From JBGQAS01 sp964498605 (lineage in GTDB: Bacteria; Chloroflexota; Anaerolineae; Anaerolineales; Anaerolineaceae), in NCBI GenBank assembly GCA_964498605.1, contig CAZCHK010000001.1, positions 1 to 64,000 on the forward strand: a stretch of DNA of 64,000 nt, read 5' to 3'. The notes below the pieces were generated by a model that saw only the letters and a program-made list of their open reading frames with translations, did no database searches and was not told where the DNA came from. The translations under genes were made by a program, and so were the position numbers. How positions within the stretch are numbered: the stretch's first letter is position 1; every line of letters starts with the position of its first letter. Below are positions 1 to 8,066 of this stretch, one piece after another.

Positions 1-5
1 TGCCG

Positions 6-33
6 TTGACACGAATTAAATCTGAGGTATAAT
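6..33 (+). promoter_or_regulatory. Promoter of the rplU-rpmA-rpmE operon
   Basis: TTGACA at 6-11 and TATAAT at 28-33 are both perfect sigma-70-type hexamers, separated by 16 bases. Transcription should start near 40, giving a leader of about 110 nt before rplU. Confidence 0.85.
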
Positions 34-45
34 TCGCTTCGCCTT

Positions 46-70
46 GTTCCCAGCGAAGTATGCTGGGACA
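46..70 (+). promoter_or_regulatory. Leader hairpin before rplU
   Basis: CCCAGC at 49-54 pairs with GCTGGG at 62-67 over a 7-nt loop. The stem extends outward to about 9 bp if one T bulges. It lies about 10-30 nt into the predicted transcript. Ribosomal protein operons, including L21 operons of Firmicutes, often carry autoregulatory leader structures. That role is inferred here. Confidence 0.5.
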
Positions 71-152
71 GTGTTTGTACCCCAACTTTCCCTCGATTCG
101 GCGTACTTAAAGAGGCGCAGATAAGATGGTGAAGTGAAGATTGGAGATTTAT

Positions 153-470
153 ATGAAATATGCAATTGTTGAAAGTGGTGGAAAACAATTCCACGCTGAA
201 GAAGGTAGAATTATTGAGGTTGATCACCTTCCACTGGAGATCAAACAGAAAGTTACATTAGATAATGTACTGCTTCTGGTTGAAGATGAAAAAGTTCAAA
301 TCGGCACCCCGACAATTAAAGGCTTAAAGGTTCAGGCGACCGTGGTCAGCCATGATAAGGGACCTAAGCTCACGATCTTCAAATACAGTCCCAAGAAACG
401 CATTCGCGTGAAGACCGGTCATCGTCAGCAATACACCCAATTGAAGATCGAATCGATTGGGAAGGAGTAA
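153..470 (+). CDS. rplU: Large-subunit ribosomal protein L21
   Basis: This is bL21, a component of the 50S subunit that contacts 23S rRNA, at 105 residues (about 103 in E. coli). It opens MKYAIVESGGKQ and contains the family's FKYSPKKRIRVKTGHRQ stretch near the C-terminus, which matches the usual F-K-r-RK..y....GHRQ signature. The ATG at 153 is chosen because GGAG lies 6 nt upstream; the in-frame TTG at 141 would place the SD inside the gene. It is first in an operon, 3 nt before rpmA, as in most bacteria. A strong promoter and a leader hairpin precede it. Confidence 0.97.
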   Translation: MKYAIVESGGKQFHAEEGRIIEVDHLPLEIKQKVTLDNVLLLVEDEKVQIGTPTIKGLKVQATVVSHDKGPKLTIFKYSPKKRIRVKTGHRQQYTQLKIESIGKE

Positions 471-473
471 AAA

Positions 474-737
474 ATGGCCCATAAAAAAGGTGGCGGCTCA
501 GTCCGCAATGGTCGTGATAGTAATTCGCAACGGCTGGGAGTGAAGCGTTACGCAGGTGAATTTGTTCTTTCGGGGAATATCCTGGTTCGTCAGCGTGGCA
601 CTCGCATCAAACCGGGTGATTTTGTTGGAAGAGGTGGCGATGATACGTTGTTTGCCACGGCAGACGGAATCGTTGAATTTGCGACACTGCCCAATGGGCA
701 AAAGAAGGTCAGCATCCAGCCTCAAAAGGCTGAATAA
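474..737 (+). CDS. rpmA: Large-subunit ribosomal protein L27
   Basis: This is bL27, whose N-terminal tail reaches the peptidyl-transferase centre. At 87 residues it has the normal length. It starts MAHKKGGGSVRNGRDSNSQRLGVK and has the GNILVRQRGT core typical of the family. It begins directly with MAHKKG, so there is no sign of the cleaved N-terminal extension found in some Firmicutes. It follows rplU after 3 nt with an SD (GGAG) at the end of rplU, so the two are co-transcribed and probably translationally coupled. Confidence 0.97.
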   Translation: MAHKKGGGSVRNGRDSNSQRLGVKRYAGEFVLSGNILVRQRGTRIKPGDFVGRGGDDTLFATADGIVEFATLPNGQKKVSIQPQKAE

Positions 738-794
738 GCCAATTATCTGCCCGTCATTTCCATTTGAAGTGACGAAGCCAGAAAGAAGGAAAGA

Positions 795-1271
795 ATGAAG
801 CAAGGTATACACCCAACTTACTATTCAGACGCAAAAGTAACCTGCGCGTGTGGAAACACCTGGACGACGGGTTCAACTCGAAAAGAGATCCGCACTGAGG
901 TTTGTTCGAAATGTCATCCTTTCTTTACCGGTCAGCAGCAACGTCTGATCGATATCGAGGGTCAGGTTGACCGCTTTTACAAGAAGCTTCAAGCCCGGCA
1001 GGAATATGTGGATCAGAAAAAAGCCGTCGAAGACTCGCGCACATCCCCCGAACGTCCAATCACTGAATTTGAACTTGGCACCCGCGCAACCGAGGCACTT
1101 CGCAAAGCCGGGATTGAAAATGCGGGACAGGTTATCGATAAGCTTGCCGAAGGCGAAGCCGCTTTGCTTGCGGTTGAAGGTTTTGGACGGAAATCTTTGA
1201 TCGATCTGAAGAAAAAATTACGCACCATGGGGTATCAGTTACCAGCCGCGGCAGATGAAATTGCGGTCTAA
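795..1271 (+). CDS. rpmE: Ribosomal protein L31 with a C-terminal alpha-CTD-like HhH domain
   Basis: Residues 1-70 are a zinc-containing type A bL31: MKQGIHPTYYSDAKVTCACG, with Cys17, Cys19, Cys37 and Cys40 as the C+ zinc ligands and the HPFFTG motif after them. Ordinary L31 ends near residue 70. Here a charged linker (about 71-88) leads to residues 90-150, which read like the C-terminal domain of RNA polymerase alpha (LGTRATEALRKAGI, then GFGRKSLIDLKKKL). In polymerase that helix-hairpin-helix fold binds UP-element DNA and activators; its role on L31 is unknown. An SD (GGAAAG) lies 7 nt before ATG. It is the third gene of the ribosomal operon, 57 nt after rpmA, and ends at an intrinsic terminator. 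The fusion is seen directly. Any coupling of ribosome and polymerase is inference. Confidence 0.93.
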   Translation: MKQGIHPTYYSDAKVTCACGNTWTTGSTRKEIRTEVCSKCHPFFTGQQQRLIDIEGQVDRFYKKLQARQEYVDQKKAVEDSRTSPERPITEFELGTRATEALRKAGIENAGQVIDKLAEGEAALLAVEGFGRKSLIDLKKKLRTMGYQLPAAADEIAV

Positions 1272-1280
1272 AGAAAACGA

Positions 1281-1309
1281 GCAGATGCCAAAAGCATCTG
1301 CTTTTTTTT
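1281..1309 (+). terminator. Intrinsic terminator of the rplU operon
   Basis: GCAGATGC (1281-1288) and GCATCTGC (1294-1301) form an 8-bp stem with a 5-nt loop, followed by eight T. On the minus strand the same hairpin is followed by a T-rich stretch, so it may also stop the convergent HAD gene that ends at 1308. Confidence 0.9.
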
Positions 1310-2087
1310 ACAATAGATCGCGCAGATCGTTGATGATGTGATCTGGTTTCCACGCTGATGTGGACAGGTCCGATGGTTTTGTCTCACCGGTTAAACTGAG
1401 GAACGTAATAACCCCATGCTGTTTCATTGCTATGTCCGTGTACAACCGGTCGCCGATCATGGCTAGGTTTTGTGGGGGTGTCTTCAAGATGGCAGAGGCA
1501 AAGGATACCATAGATGAATTTGGTTTTCCAAAAATCACACTGGGTCGACTGCCGGTGACCTTAAAGACGGATTCAATAATTGCGCCAGCATCTGGCAGGA
1601 ATCCCAGGGGAGAGGGGTAAACCAGATCAGCATGCGTGGCAAAGTAAGGTATTTGTTTTCTAAGCAGCACCGAACAGAAGGCCGAGAGATGATCGTATGT
1701 CAGTTCATTGTCGTAGCCAAGCAGTGCGATATCAGGGTCTTGAAAAGTTATTTTAAAACCAGCCCGGGATAACTCTTCAAACAGCGACTGATTGCCAAGA
1801 AGCGCAATATTTTTTATGGATGGTTTTTTGGCAATTTCGTGAACAGCAACACGACCTGATGTGATGATCTGGTCAGCAGGAACATCGATTCCCAAGGTTG
1901 ATAATTTCTCTTGATATGCCAGGCTGCTTTTTGATGAGTTGTTTGTGAGAAACAAAAAAGGGGTTTTATCTGCGACAAGCTTAAGGTAAAACTCTCTGGC
2001 ACCTGGTAAAAGTTGATTTCCCAGGTAAAATGTCCCATCCATGTCTAAGAGGAACCCGTGAATCGCGGAGGAAATGGTGGCAGACAT
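1308..2087 (-). CDS. HAD-superfamily sugar-phosphatase, NagD/PGP type
   Basis: This is a cytosolic class IIA haloacid dehalogenase-like phosphatase of 259 residues. Motif I is LLDMDGTFYLGN near the N-terminus, with the nucleophile in DMDGT. Motif II is FLTNNSS, and the C-terminal motif is AMIGDRLYTDI with the two acidic Mg ligands. The GKPNSSMV stretch is typical of the NagD/4-nitrophenylphosphatase/phosphoglycolate phosphatase group; the exact substrate cannot be read. The ATG at 2087 (MSATISSAIHGF) is chosen because motif I should lie close to the start. The longer in-frame extension has no family features. No SD precedes it; a TATAAT ends 9 nt upstream, so the mRNA may be nearly leaderless. 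Confidence 0.88.
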   Translation of the reverse strand: MSATISSAIHGFLLDMDGTFYLGNQLLPGAREFYLKLVADKTPFLFLTNNSSKSSLAYQEKLSTLGIDVPADQIITSGRVAVHEIAKKPSIKNIALLGNQSLFEELSRAGFKITFQDPDIALLGYDNELTYDHLSAFCSVLLRKQIPYFATHADLVYPSPLGFLPDAGAIIESVFKVTGSRPSVIFGKPNSSMVSFASAILKTPPQNLAMIGDRLYTDIAMKQHGVITFLSLTGETKPSDLSTSAWKPDHIINDLRDLL

Positions 2088-2096
2088 GACGGGATG

Positions 2097-2102
2097 ATTA
2101 TA
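2097..2102 (-). promoter_or_regulatory. Putative -10 box of the HAD gene
   Basis: TATAAT reads on the minus strand and ends 9 nt before the ATG at 2087. No convincing -35 is seen. The sequence ATTATAAT is nearly palindromic and could serve the plus strand as well. Confidence 0.45.
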
Positions 2103-2169
2103 ATGGAACAATCGGAATTCCATCACCATAATAGTGTAAAATTTAATAACAAAAATTTGGAGGACAGGC

Positions 2170-2739
2170 ATGAAACACCATACGGGTTCTATCGAAGTGA
2201 TTTGCGGATCCATGTTCAGTGGAAAGACAGAAGAATTGATCCGCAGGTTAAAACGGGCAGTGATAGCCAAACAAAAAGTCCAGGTTTTTAAACCTGCCAT
2301 CGATATTCGTTACGATAGTGAAAAGGTCACTTCACACGCCGGGATCGCGTTCGATGCTATACCCATAAAAAAACCCGATGAGATCATGGTCATGCTTGAT
2401 CCTTCCACGACCGTTGTGGGGATAGATGAAGCGCAGTTCATGGATGAGAGTGTTGTGGATGTCGCGACGAAGCTTGCCGATAAAGGCATTCGCGTCATTG
2501 TGGCAGGTCTGGAGTTGGACTTTCGGGGTGAACCTTTTGGCTGTCTGCCGAAAATGATGGCAAAAGCAGAGCACGTCGACAAGCTGCAAGCGATATGCAT
2601 TGTTTGCGGAGAGCCAGCCAGCCGCACACAAAGACTGGTCAATGGGCTTCCGGCTCATTACAATGATCCCATAGTGATAGTTGGTGCCGCTGAGTTATAT
2701 GAAGCTCGATGCAGAAAACATCATGAGGTACCCAGGTAG
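2170..2739 (+). CDS. tdk: Thymidine kinase, type II
   Basis: This enzyme phosphorylates thymidine (and deoxyuridine) with ATP in pyrimidine salvage. At 189 residues it has the normal length. The P-loop is GSMFSGKT at 13-20, and DEAQF at 86-90 carries the catalytic Glu87. The lasso zinc site is Cys143, Cys146, Cys181 and His184. A strong SD (GGAGGA) lies 5 nt before ATG. It is followed after 4 nt by hpt, so the two nucleoside/base salvage enzymes are co-expressed. Confidence 0.95.
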   Translation: MKHHTGSIEVICGSMFSGKTEELIRRLKRAVIAKQKVQVFKPAIDIRYDSEKVTSHAGIAFDAIPIKKPDEIMVMLDPSTTVVGIDEAQFMDESVVDVATKLADKGIRVIVAGLELDFRGEPFGCLPKMMAKAEHVDKLQAICIVCGEPASRTQRLVNGLPAHYNDPIVIVGAAELYEARCRKHHEVPR

Positions 2740-2743
2740 TGCG

Positions 2744-3307
2744 ATGATCGATTACAGGAGCGTATTGAGCGAGATTCTTATTGATGAGGACCGTCTCCAA
2801 TCGAGGATCTCAGCGCTGGGTGCGCAGATCAGTGAGGATTACCAAAAATCATCCGATCTTCTGCTTGTGTGTATCTTGAGAGGCGGGGTAGTATTTTTGA
2901 CCGATCTTATGCGAAAGATAAGCGTACCGCACGCGGTTGAATTCATGGCTGTTTCGTCATATGGAGCCGGGGCTCGCGAATCATCAGGACATGTTCGAAT
3001 CACGCTTGACCTGATCAGTGATATCAGCAAAAAGGATGTCCTGATCGTTGAAGATATTATTGATTCAGGGCGAACGCTTGCCTCAGTGCTCGAAATGCTA
3101 TCTACCAGAGACCCCAAAAGCTTGAACGTGTGTACCTTGCTGGATAAAAAGGAACGCCGCGAGGTAAATGTTCCCATTCAATACATAGGTTTCTCCATAC
3201 CCGATAAATTCGTTTTTGGTTATGGGCTCGATCTCGATGAATACTACAGGAATATCCCGTTCATTGGTGTGGTTGATCTGAAAAGATATTCGGAATGCAA
3301 AAAATAG
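2744..3307 (+). CDS. hpt: Hypoxanthine phosphoribosyltransferase
   Basis: This purine salvage enzyme converts hypoxanthine or guanine plus PRPP to IMP or GMP. At 187 residues it is close to the 178-186 usual for the family. The PRPP loop is VEDIIDSGRTL at residues 102-112. SSYGAG near 71 is the flexible loop, and LRGG at 46-49 contributes to pyrophosphate binding. The ATG at 2744 was chosen from several in-frame candidates because it falls just after the tdk stop, has AGGT a few bases upstream and places ILIDEDRLQSRI at the family position. The last 13 nt overlap the next gene. Confidence 0.93.
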   Translation: MIDYRSVLSEILIDEDRLQSRISALGAQISEDYQKSSDLLLVCILRGGVVFLTDLMRKISVPHAVEFMAVSSYGAGARESSGHVRITLDLISDISKKDVLIVEDIIDSGRTLASVLEMLSTRDPKSLNVCTLLDKKERREVNVPIQYIGFSIPDKFVFGYGLDLDEYYRNIPFIGVVDLKRYSECKK

Positions 3308-4800
3308 AGAGTAAATGTCTGGTTGAGCAGAAGTATCTTTCATTGCTCAAGAGTGTCACTCCCATCCCCGGCCAGATGTTTCTGGTCGGAGGTGCTGTTC
3401 GCGACTGGAAGCTTGGAATTGAATGTAAGGATTACGACCTTGTTGTTGCCGGTGACGCACTTTCCGCAGCAAAGCAGTTTGCACGCAGTACGGGAAGCGG
3501 TTTCTATGTCATGGATGAAGAACATAAAGTTGCGCGAACACTGCTGAACCAGAATAAATCACCAGTTATCTTTGACTTTTCAGAAATTCGCGGTGGGAAT
3601 CTGCTGGATGATCTGAAAGCGAGAGATTTTACGATCAACGCCATGGCTGTTGCTTTAGATTTTCCCGACAGGATCATTGATCCACTGAACGGGCAGAATG
3701 ATCTCGATCAAAAGATTCTCCGTGCATGTTCGCCGCTCAGCCTCATCAACGATCCGGTGAGATTGATACGTGCGGTAAGGTTCTCGAGGCAGTTTGATCT
3801 TTCTTTGGAAAAGCTGTTGCTTGACGGTTTATCGCTCCATGCGCATCTGTTATCCAGTGTTTCGCCAGAAAGAATAAGAGATGAGCTTTTCAGTTTACTC
3901 GATCTTGATGAATGCTGGAGAGCGATAGAAGTACTGGATCAATTTGGATTGCTCGTTCACATTCTTCCGGAGTTGAAGCACCTTCATGGTGTGCAACAAT
4001 CCAGCCCTCATGCGATGGATGTCTGGAATCACACAATATTGGCATTGCAGTGGTTAGACCGCATTGTGAAGGGAATTCTCTCATCGGAAAGGGCGGTGGG
4101 CCCCCCCATTATCGGGAAAATAATCCAGTCATTGACCCCTTTCCTGGAATTACTGCGCAACAACTTCACGCAACCAATTCAACCTGGGCGCGATCGAACT
4201 GGATTGTTGAAGATGGCGACACTTTTGCATGATGTTGCAAAGCCTGAAACACGAACGCGTGGTGAGGATGGGCGGTATCATTTTTTTGGCCATCATTTGA
4301 CGGGCTTGGAAATTATTAAGAAGATAGGCACGAGCTTGTCTTTGAGCAACCGCGAGATGGATTATTTATCCGTGCTGGTAGGCAATCACATGTCCATTCA
4401 TTGGTTGTGCGGGCAGGGGGGAGAACTTACAAGAAAACAAATTTACCGATATTTTAAATGTGTGGGAGAATATGGAATTGACCTGTGCCTGCTTTCACTT
4501 TCCGATATGTTGGCAAAATCAGACACATCAATCATGGAAGATAGATTATCATGTGAGCTGGCCGCGATAAACGATTTATTTTCAGCCTGGTTTCAGCGCA
4601 AGGAAGAATTGGTCTCTCCGCTTTTGTTTCTGGATGGGCATGATATCATGAAATTGTTGCGCATATCAGGCGGTCCGGATGTGGGGGCAATCATCGAAGC
4701 GCTTGAGGAGGCACAGGCATCGGGAAAAATCACCGATAAAGCCGGTGCGGAGTTTTTTGTTGTTAATTACAGGGATCGCATGAAAAGAGAAAAGGAATAA
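3295..4800 (+). CDS. tRNA nucleotidyltransferase / poly(A) polymerase family protein with HD domain
   Basis: The 501 residues contain the class II nucleotidyltransferase head (VGGAVRD at 31-37, KDYDLVV at 45-51 with the metal-binding Asp pair, then ARDFTINAMA) and the RNA-binding neck. These are followed by an HD phosphohydrolase-like domain (LLHDVAKPETR, FFGHHLTG, GNHMSIHW). Such proteins add CCA or only A to tRNA 3' ends, and the motifs alone do not tell which. It overlaps hpt by 13 nt and is followed after 1 nt by a hydrolase, so it sits in the tdk-hpt operon. A run of seven C near 4101 preserves the frame. Confidence 0.9.
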   Translation: MQKIESKCLVEQKYLSLLKSVTPIPGQMFLVGGAVRDWKLGIECKDYDLVVAGDALSAAKQFARSTGSGFYVMDEEHKVARTLLNQNKSPVIFDFSEIRGGNLLDDLKARDFTINAMAVALDFPDRIIDPLNGQNDLDQKILRACSPLSLINDPVRLIRAVRFSRQFDLSLEKLLLDGLSLHAHLLSSVSPERIRDELFSLLDLDECWRAIEVLDQFGLLVHILPELKHLHGVQQSSPHAMDVWNHTILALQWLDRIVKGILSSERAVGPPIIGKIIQSLTPFLELLRNNFTQPIQPGRDRTGLLKMATLLHDVAKPETRTRGEDGRYHFFGHHLTGLEIIKKIGTSLSLSNREMDYLSVLVGNHMSIHWLCGQGGELTRKQIYRYFKCVGEYGIDLCLLSLSDMLAKSDTSIMEDRLSCELAAINDLFSAWFQRKEELVSPLLFLDGHDIMKLLRISGGPDVGAIIEALEEAQASGKITDKAGAEFFVVNYRDRMKREKE

Positions 4801-4801
4801 C

Positions 4802-5575
4802 GTGACATCATCCGTGAAATTAAATTATCGCATTGTTGGCAATGGATCCCCCGTAATTTTTGTCCATGGTTACCCATTATCGAACAGGATCTGGGAAAAA
4901 ATGGAGACGCACCTGAGCAGGCATTGCCAGCTCATACTGCCAGACCTGCGAGGTTTTGGACAGAGTCCTGCCACGGGTGGGACCTATCTCATGCGAACAC
5001 TTGCCGAAGACTTGATCCTGCTAATCGATGACCTTGGCTTCCAGAAGGCCTTTTTTGCGGGGCACTCAATGGGTGGCTACGTATGCCTGGCTTTAGCGCA
5101 CCTGTATCCGGAGCGTGTCGCTGGCCTGGCACTGATTGCGACTCAGGCAGCCGCTGATAACCCTGAAAAAAGAGCAGGGAGACACAAAATGATCGATGAT
5201 GTAAAACTTGGCGGAATTGAACCAGCAATCCAGCCTATGCTGGATGCATTAACGGAAAAAGAAAAGATCAAACCAGACATTTTGTCGATCATGAAAACTG
5301 CTTCACGCGAAGGAATCATTGGCTCTTTGGCGGGTATGGCTGAAAGGGAAGACGCTGAGCAGTGGCTGGATGAGATGAAATTTCCTGTGGCGATCATTGC
5401 CGGCGCAAAAGACAAGATCATCTCCTCAGAAAGCGCGGAAGTGCTTAAAAGACGGTTATGCAACTCCACTTCGATCATTCTTCGCCAGGCCGGGCACATG
5501 CCAATGATGGAAGAACCGGGATCCACTGCCAGTGGCATATTATGGCTTATCCGGCAGGCGGAATACAACAAGTGA
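4802..5575 (+). CDS. Alpha/beta-fold hydrolase
   Basis: This is a 257-residue cytosolic alpha/beta hydrolase without a signal peptide. The oxyanion motif HGYP is at 22-25, the nucleophile elbow GHSMGG carries Ser89, the acid is Asp204 in GAKDKI, and the base is His232 in AGHMPMMEEP. The layout resembles small esterases and lactonases of the 3-oxoadipate enol-lactonase/epoxide hydrolase group, but the substrate cannot be named. It starts with GTG, 1 nt after the cca-type gene stop, so it probably relies on translational coupling. It is the last gene of the tdk operon. Confidence 0.88.
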   Translation: MTSSVKLNYRIVGNGSPVIFVHGYPLSNRIWEKMETHLSRHCQLILPDLRGFGQSPATGGTYLMRTLAEDLILLIDDLGFQKAFFAGHSMGGYVCLALAHLYPERVAGLALIATQAAADNPEKRAGRHKMIDDVKLGGIEPAIQPMLDALTEKEKIKPDILSIMKTASREGIIGSLAGMAEREDAEQWLDEMKFPVAIIAGAKDKIISSESAEVLKRRLCNSTSIILRQAGHMPMMEEPGSTASGILWLIRQAEYNK

Positions 5576-5595
5576 GTGGAATTTTCCACTCACTT
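5570..5595. terminator. Perfect 12-bp inverted repeat between convergent genes
   Basis: AAGTGAGTGGAA at 5570-5581 is repeated inverted at 5584-5595 with two bases between. It covers the stop codon of the plus-strand hydrolase and precedes the end of the minus-strand gene at 5633. No T-run follows directly on either strand (only ATTTTT about 9 nt on), so it is a probable but atypical bidirectional terminator. Confidence 0.5.
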
Positions 5596-5632
5596 GACAG
5601 CGATTTTTAGGGGGAAGCGAACCAGTGCTGCG

Positions 5633-7108
5633 TCAATAATACGAATGTTCATGGACCGGGCATACGGTGATCCCCTCGTTGGTCATGCACGAAGCAAGAG
5701 TCTGGTAGGTCAGGTTATCCAGTAGTTGAATGACTTCAGATTGCGAATTGCCCAGGAGGATGAATACATTCACCCCTTCTATGCGGGTGTAGAGAATCAA
5801 ACCGATTCCATTTTGTGGAATTTCACCAAAGCCTGGAACGATGAAATTGCCGCTGTGTTCATTCCATTCTGGGAAAACGCTCCATTCCTCTTCGGATGGG
5901 GTAGGAGCCGCTTCCAGCGATTCAGCTTCAGCTATGGACATTTCTTGGGGTGGTTCGGAATAGTCCTCCTCAGGGAAGAATTCAATCTCAAAGGGCGAAA
6001 CCAGCTCCGCGATGTCGTCAGGAGGAGGAAGAAGACCAAGGACGATCGTGTCCTTTGTTTTATCCACAGAATCCGTGAAGCGCACGGATGAAAAAGAAAT
6101 GAAGGTGGAATGTTGGAGATTGCTGATCGATGTTAACAGATCAGCGTCTTTCTCAAGACCATCTGTTATGTATATGTCAAGATCTCCTGTGAGCATGTAA
6201 GGGAACTGCTCCACCGTAAAGGATTTTTCGCTACTGATCGCGTAGTTGGTGATATTGAAGAGAAACTCCTGATTATCCGCTGATAAATACCCGGACGGTG
6301 TAAGGAATGAATAGTCACCAATCGCAAGAACCCCGAATTGATCGTCCAGTGTGGCGAATACAAGGTTCCCCCCCGAATCTGTCAGGGACGACAGTGTGGT
6401 GTTCGAGCTGATAAAGAGAGATTCGCCATCCGTGCTCAACGTATGCGCGCTGTACAGGACCATCCTGTGAACCTTTTCAACCAGGCTGGAATTACCGGAG
6501 GGGGAAACGTAAATATTCCGGAAATTTCCCTCATTTTCAAGCAGGTTGTACGCGTAATCATCATAAAAACTGATGCCATACGGTGAAAGCAATTGATTGG
6601 CGATATCCACAGAAAGCAAAGAAGTGGAATAGTAATCCGAATAGTAGTATTCATTCCTGGTCGGATCAGTGATGACGATAAGTTTTCCACCTTGTTTTAC
6701 GAAGGCGGCAATATCGGAGAGTTCCGAGTCGAAAAATGCCGTGTTGGGATTGATCACAATATAGGTTGTTGATTTGCTCAATTCCACCGATAACTCGGTT
6801 TCATATGAGCTCCACCTGATGTCAGCCCCGGCGTTCTGCAAAAAGTTAATGAAAGGTTCGATTTCAGCGGGGGTGAACCAGTTTGTGTGTGTCATATCAA
6901 AAAGAACCACAACCCTGGATGCTGCGGGTGAAAATTCATATGCCCGTGGGGTTGACGTCAATAAGGCGGGTACTTTTATCGACGCGTAGTCCGGGGTTTC
7001 AACGATTTTTCTTTCCGGAATCCCCCCATAAAACCACAGGGTTCTGATAACCAGAGGCAGGATCAATGCGCATAGGCTAATGATGATTACCAGCCAGTTC
7101 TTTTTCAT
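5633..7108 (-). CDS. Membrane-anchored exported protein, GATase1/DUF4350-like
   Basis: The 491-residue protein has a single N-terminal membrane segment (WLVIIISLCALILPLVI) and the rest predicted outside the membrane. Residues about 60-140 (VVVLFDMTHTNWF, FINFLQNAGADIRW, YIVINP, FVKQGGKLIVITDP) have the strand-helix rhythm of the glutamine-amidotransferase-like fold found in DUF4350 and Gld-type proteins. No catalytic Cys is evident, so it is unlikely to be an amidotransferase. The C-terminal half is acidic and Pro-rich in places. ATG at 7108 has GGAGGT 6 nt upstream, and it shares one base with the stop of the S49 peptidase gene, so the two are translationally coupled. Function unknown. Confidence 0.8.
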   Translation of the reverse strand: MKKNWLVIIISLCALILPLVIRTLWFYGGIPERKIVETPDYASIKVPALLTSTPRAYEFSPAASRVVVLFDMTHTNWFTPAEIEPFINFLQNAGADIRWSSYETELSVELSKSTTYIVINPNTAFFDSELSDIAAFVKQGGKLIVITDPTRNEYYYSDYYSTSLLSVDIANQLLSPYGISFYDDYAYNLLENEGNFRNIYVSPSGNSSLVEKVHRMVLYSAHTLSTDGESLFISSNTTLSSLTDSGGNLVFATLDDQFGVLAIGDYSFLTPSGYLSADNQEFLFNITNYAISSEKSFTVEQFPYMLTGDLDIYITDGLEKDADLLTSISNLQHSTFISFSSVRFTDSVDKTKDTIVLGLLPPPDDIAELVSPFEIEFFPEEDYSEPPQEMSIAEAESLEAAPTPSEEEWSVFPEWNEHSGNFIVPGFGEIPQNGIGLILYTRIEGVNVFILLGNSQSEVIQLLDNLTYQTLASCMTNEGITVCPVHEHSYY

Positions 7109-7965
7109 CAATGCACCTCCTGGCTGCCAGGGTAGAGGTAATAGAAACCTTCACGTTTGGCGTATGTCGCAGCGTCTGATTCTTCATCCTCCTGGTACAA
7201 GTAATAATTATTTTGCGGCTCATCCGGCAGCCCTGAAAGTCCTCGCAAATCTTGTGTCGCATAGTGCTTAATCAAAGCCAGTTCAGAAGCTTTCTGCAAT
7301 GCTCGCGACAGCGAGCCAAGTTCATCCACCAGCCCGAAACGCAGCGCTTCCGAGCCAGGCCAGATCTGTCCGCGCAGGATCATCGCGTCATCGATCCTCA
7401 AGCGCTCGCCCCTGCCCAGTTTGATCGCCTGCAGAAAGCCAGTTTTCATCAGTTCCATTTCTCTGATAAATGTTTCGCCAGGACCACCCCATAATTTGTA
7501 AGGCCCGGTCGAGTACACATCTTCTGTCACATTAGGGTAGCTGGGAGTGTAGCGCAACACACCAATATTACCAATCAGAGAGCTGGGTTCAGATATGATG
7601 TAGTCAGCCGCGGAAGCCAGATAGTATCCACCGCTTGCCGCCATACCCTGGACCATCATTACAACCGGTTTCTTTTCCCTTAAGCGGTTGAGTTCCATGT
7701 ACACTGCTTCTGTATCCGTTACAGTGCCCCCTGGACTGTCCATGACCATTACGACTGCTTTGATTTGTGGATTATCGTAAGCGTGACGAATTTGCGTGAT
7801 CAGTTCTCTGGCGGTGACGTTGTAGATTTCAGATGAGAAATGGATCACGCCAAGGATAGGCTGGTGGATCCATAATGATAACAATGTTCCGACGATCAGA
7901 CACACGATCAGCGTGAGGATCAATTTGCCCGGTTCCAGTTTCTCTTTTAAGGAATTATCGGTCAT
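7108..7965 (-). CDS. sppA: S49-family membrane-anchored serine peptidase, SppA-like
   Basis: This is a 285-residue signal-peptide-peptidase-type enzyme that cleaves remnant signal peptides or other membrane peptides on the outer face. It has an N-terminal signal anchor (LILTLIVCLIVGTLLSLWI), the family motif VMDSPGGT, the nucleophile Ser in GMAASGGYYLAS, and a Lys in STGPYK at the position of the catalytic Lys of Bacillus SppA. GQIWPGSEALRFGLVDELG is the usual C-terminal signature. The ATG at 7965 has GGAAGGAG 4 nt upstream; the longer in-frame start lacks support. It is followed by a coupled exported protein and preceded by a receiver gene on the same strand. Confidence 0.9.
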   Translation of the reverse strand: MTDNSLKEKLEPGKLILTLIVCLIVGTLLSLWIHQPILGVIHFSSEIYNVTARELITQIRHAYDNPQIKAVVMVMDSPGGTVTDTEAVYMELNRLREKKPVVMMVQGMAASGGYYLASAADYIISEPSSLIGNIGVLRYTPSYPNVTEDVYSTGPYKLWGGPGETFIREMELMKTGFLQAIKLGRGERLRIDDAMILRGQIWPGSEALRFGLVDELGSLSRALQKASELALIKHYATQDLRGLSGLPDEPQNNYYLYQEDEESDAATYAKREGFYYLYPGSQEVH

Positions 7966-8066
7966 ATGGCTCCTTCCTTCAAAAAGCAGACGCACGGAGA
8001 TACATTTATAAAAATAAATCAAGAATCATTTTACCCTATAAGCTGCCCCCTAATCTGCGGGTTCTC

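Noticed and set aside
2088..2300. 71-codon N-terminal extension of the HAD phosphatase
   Set aside because: No family similarity, and it would place motif I far from the N-terminus while overlapping the tdk gene and its SD.
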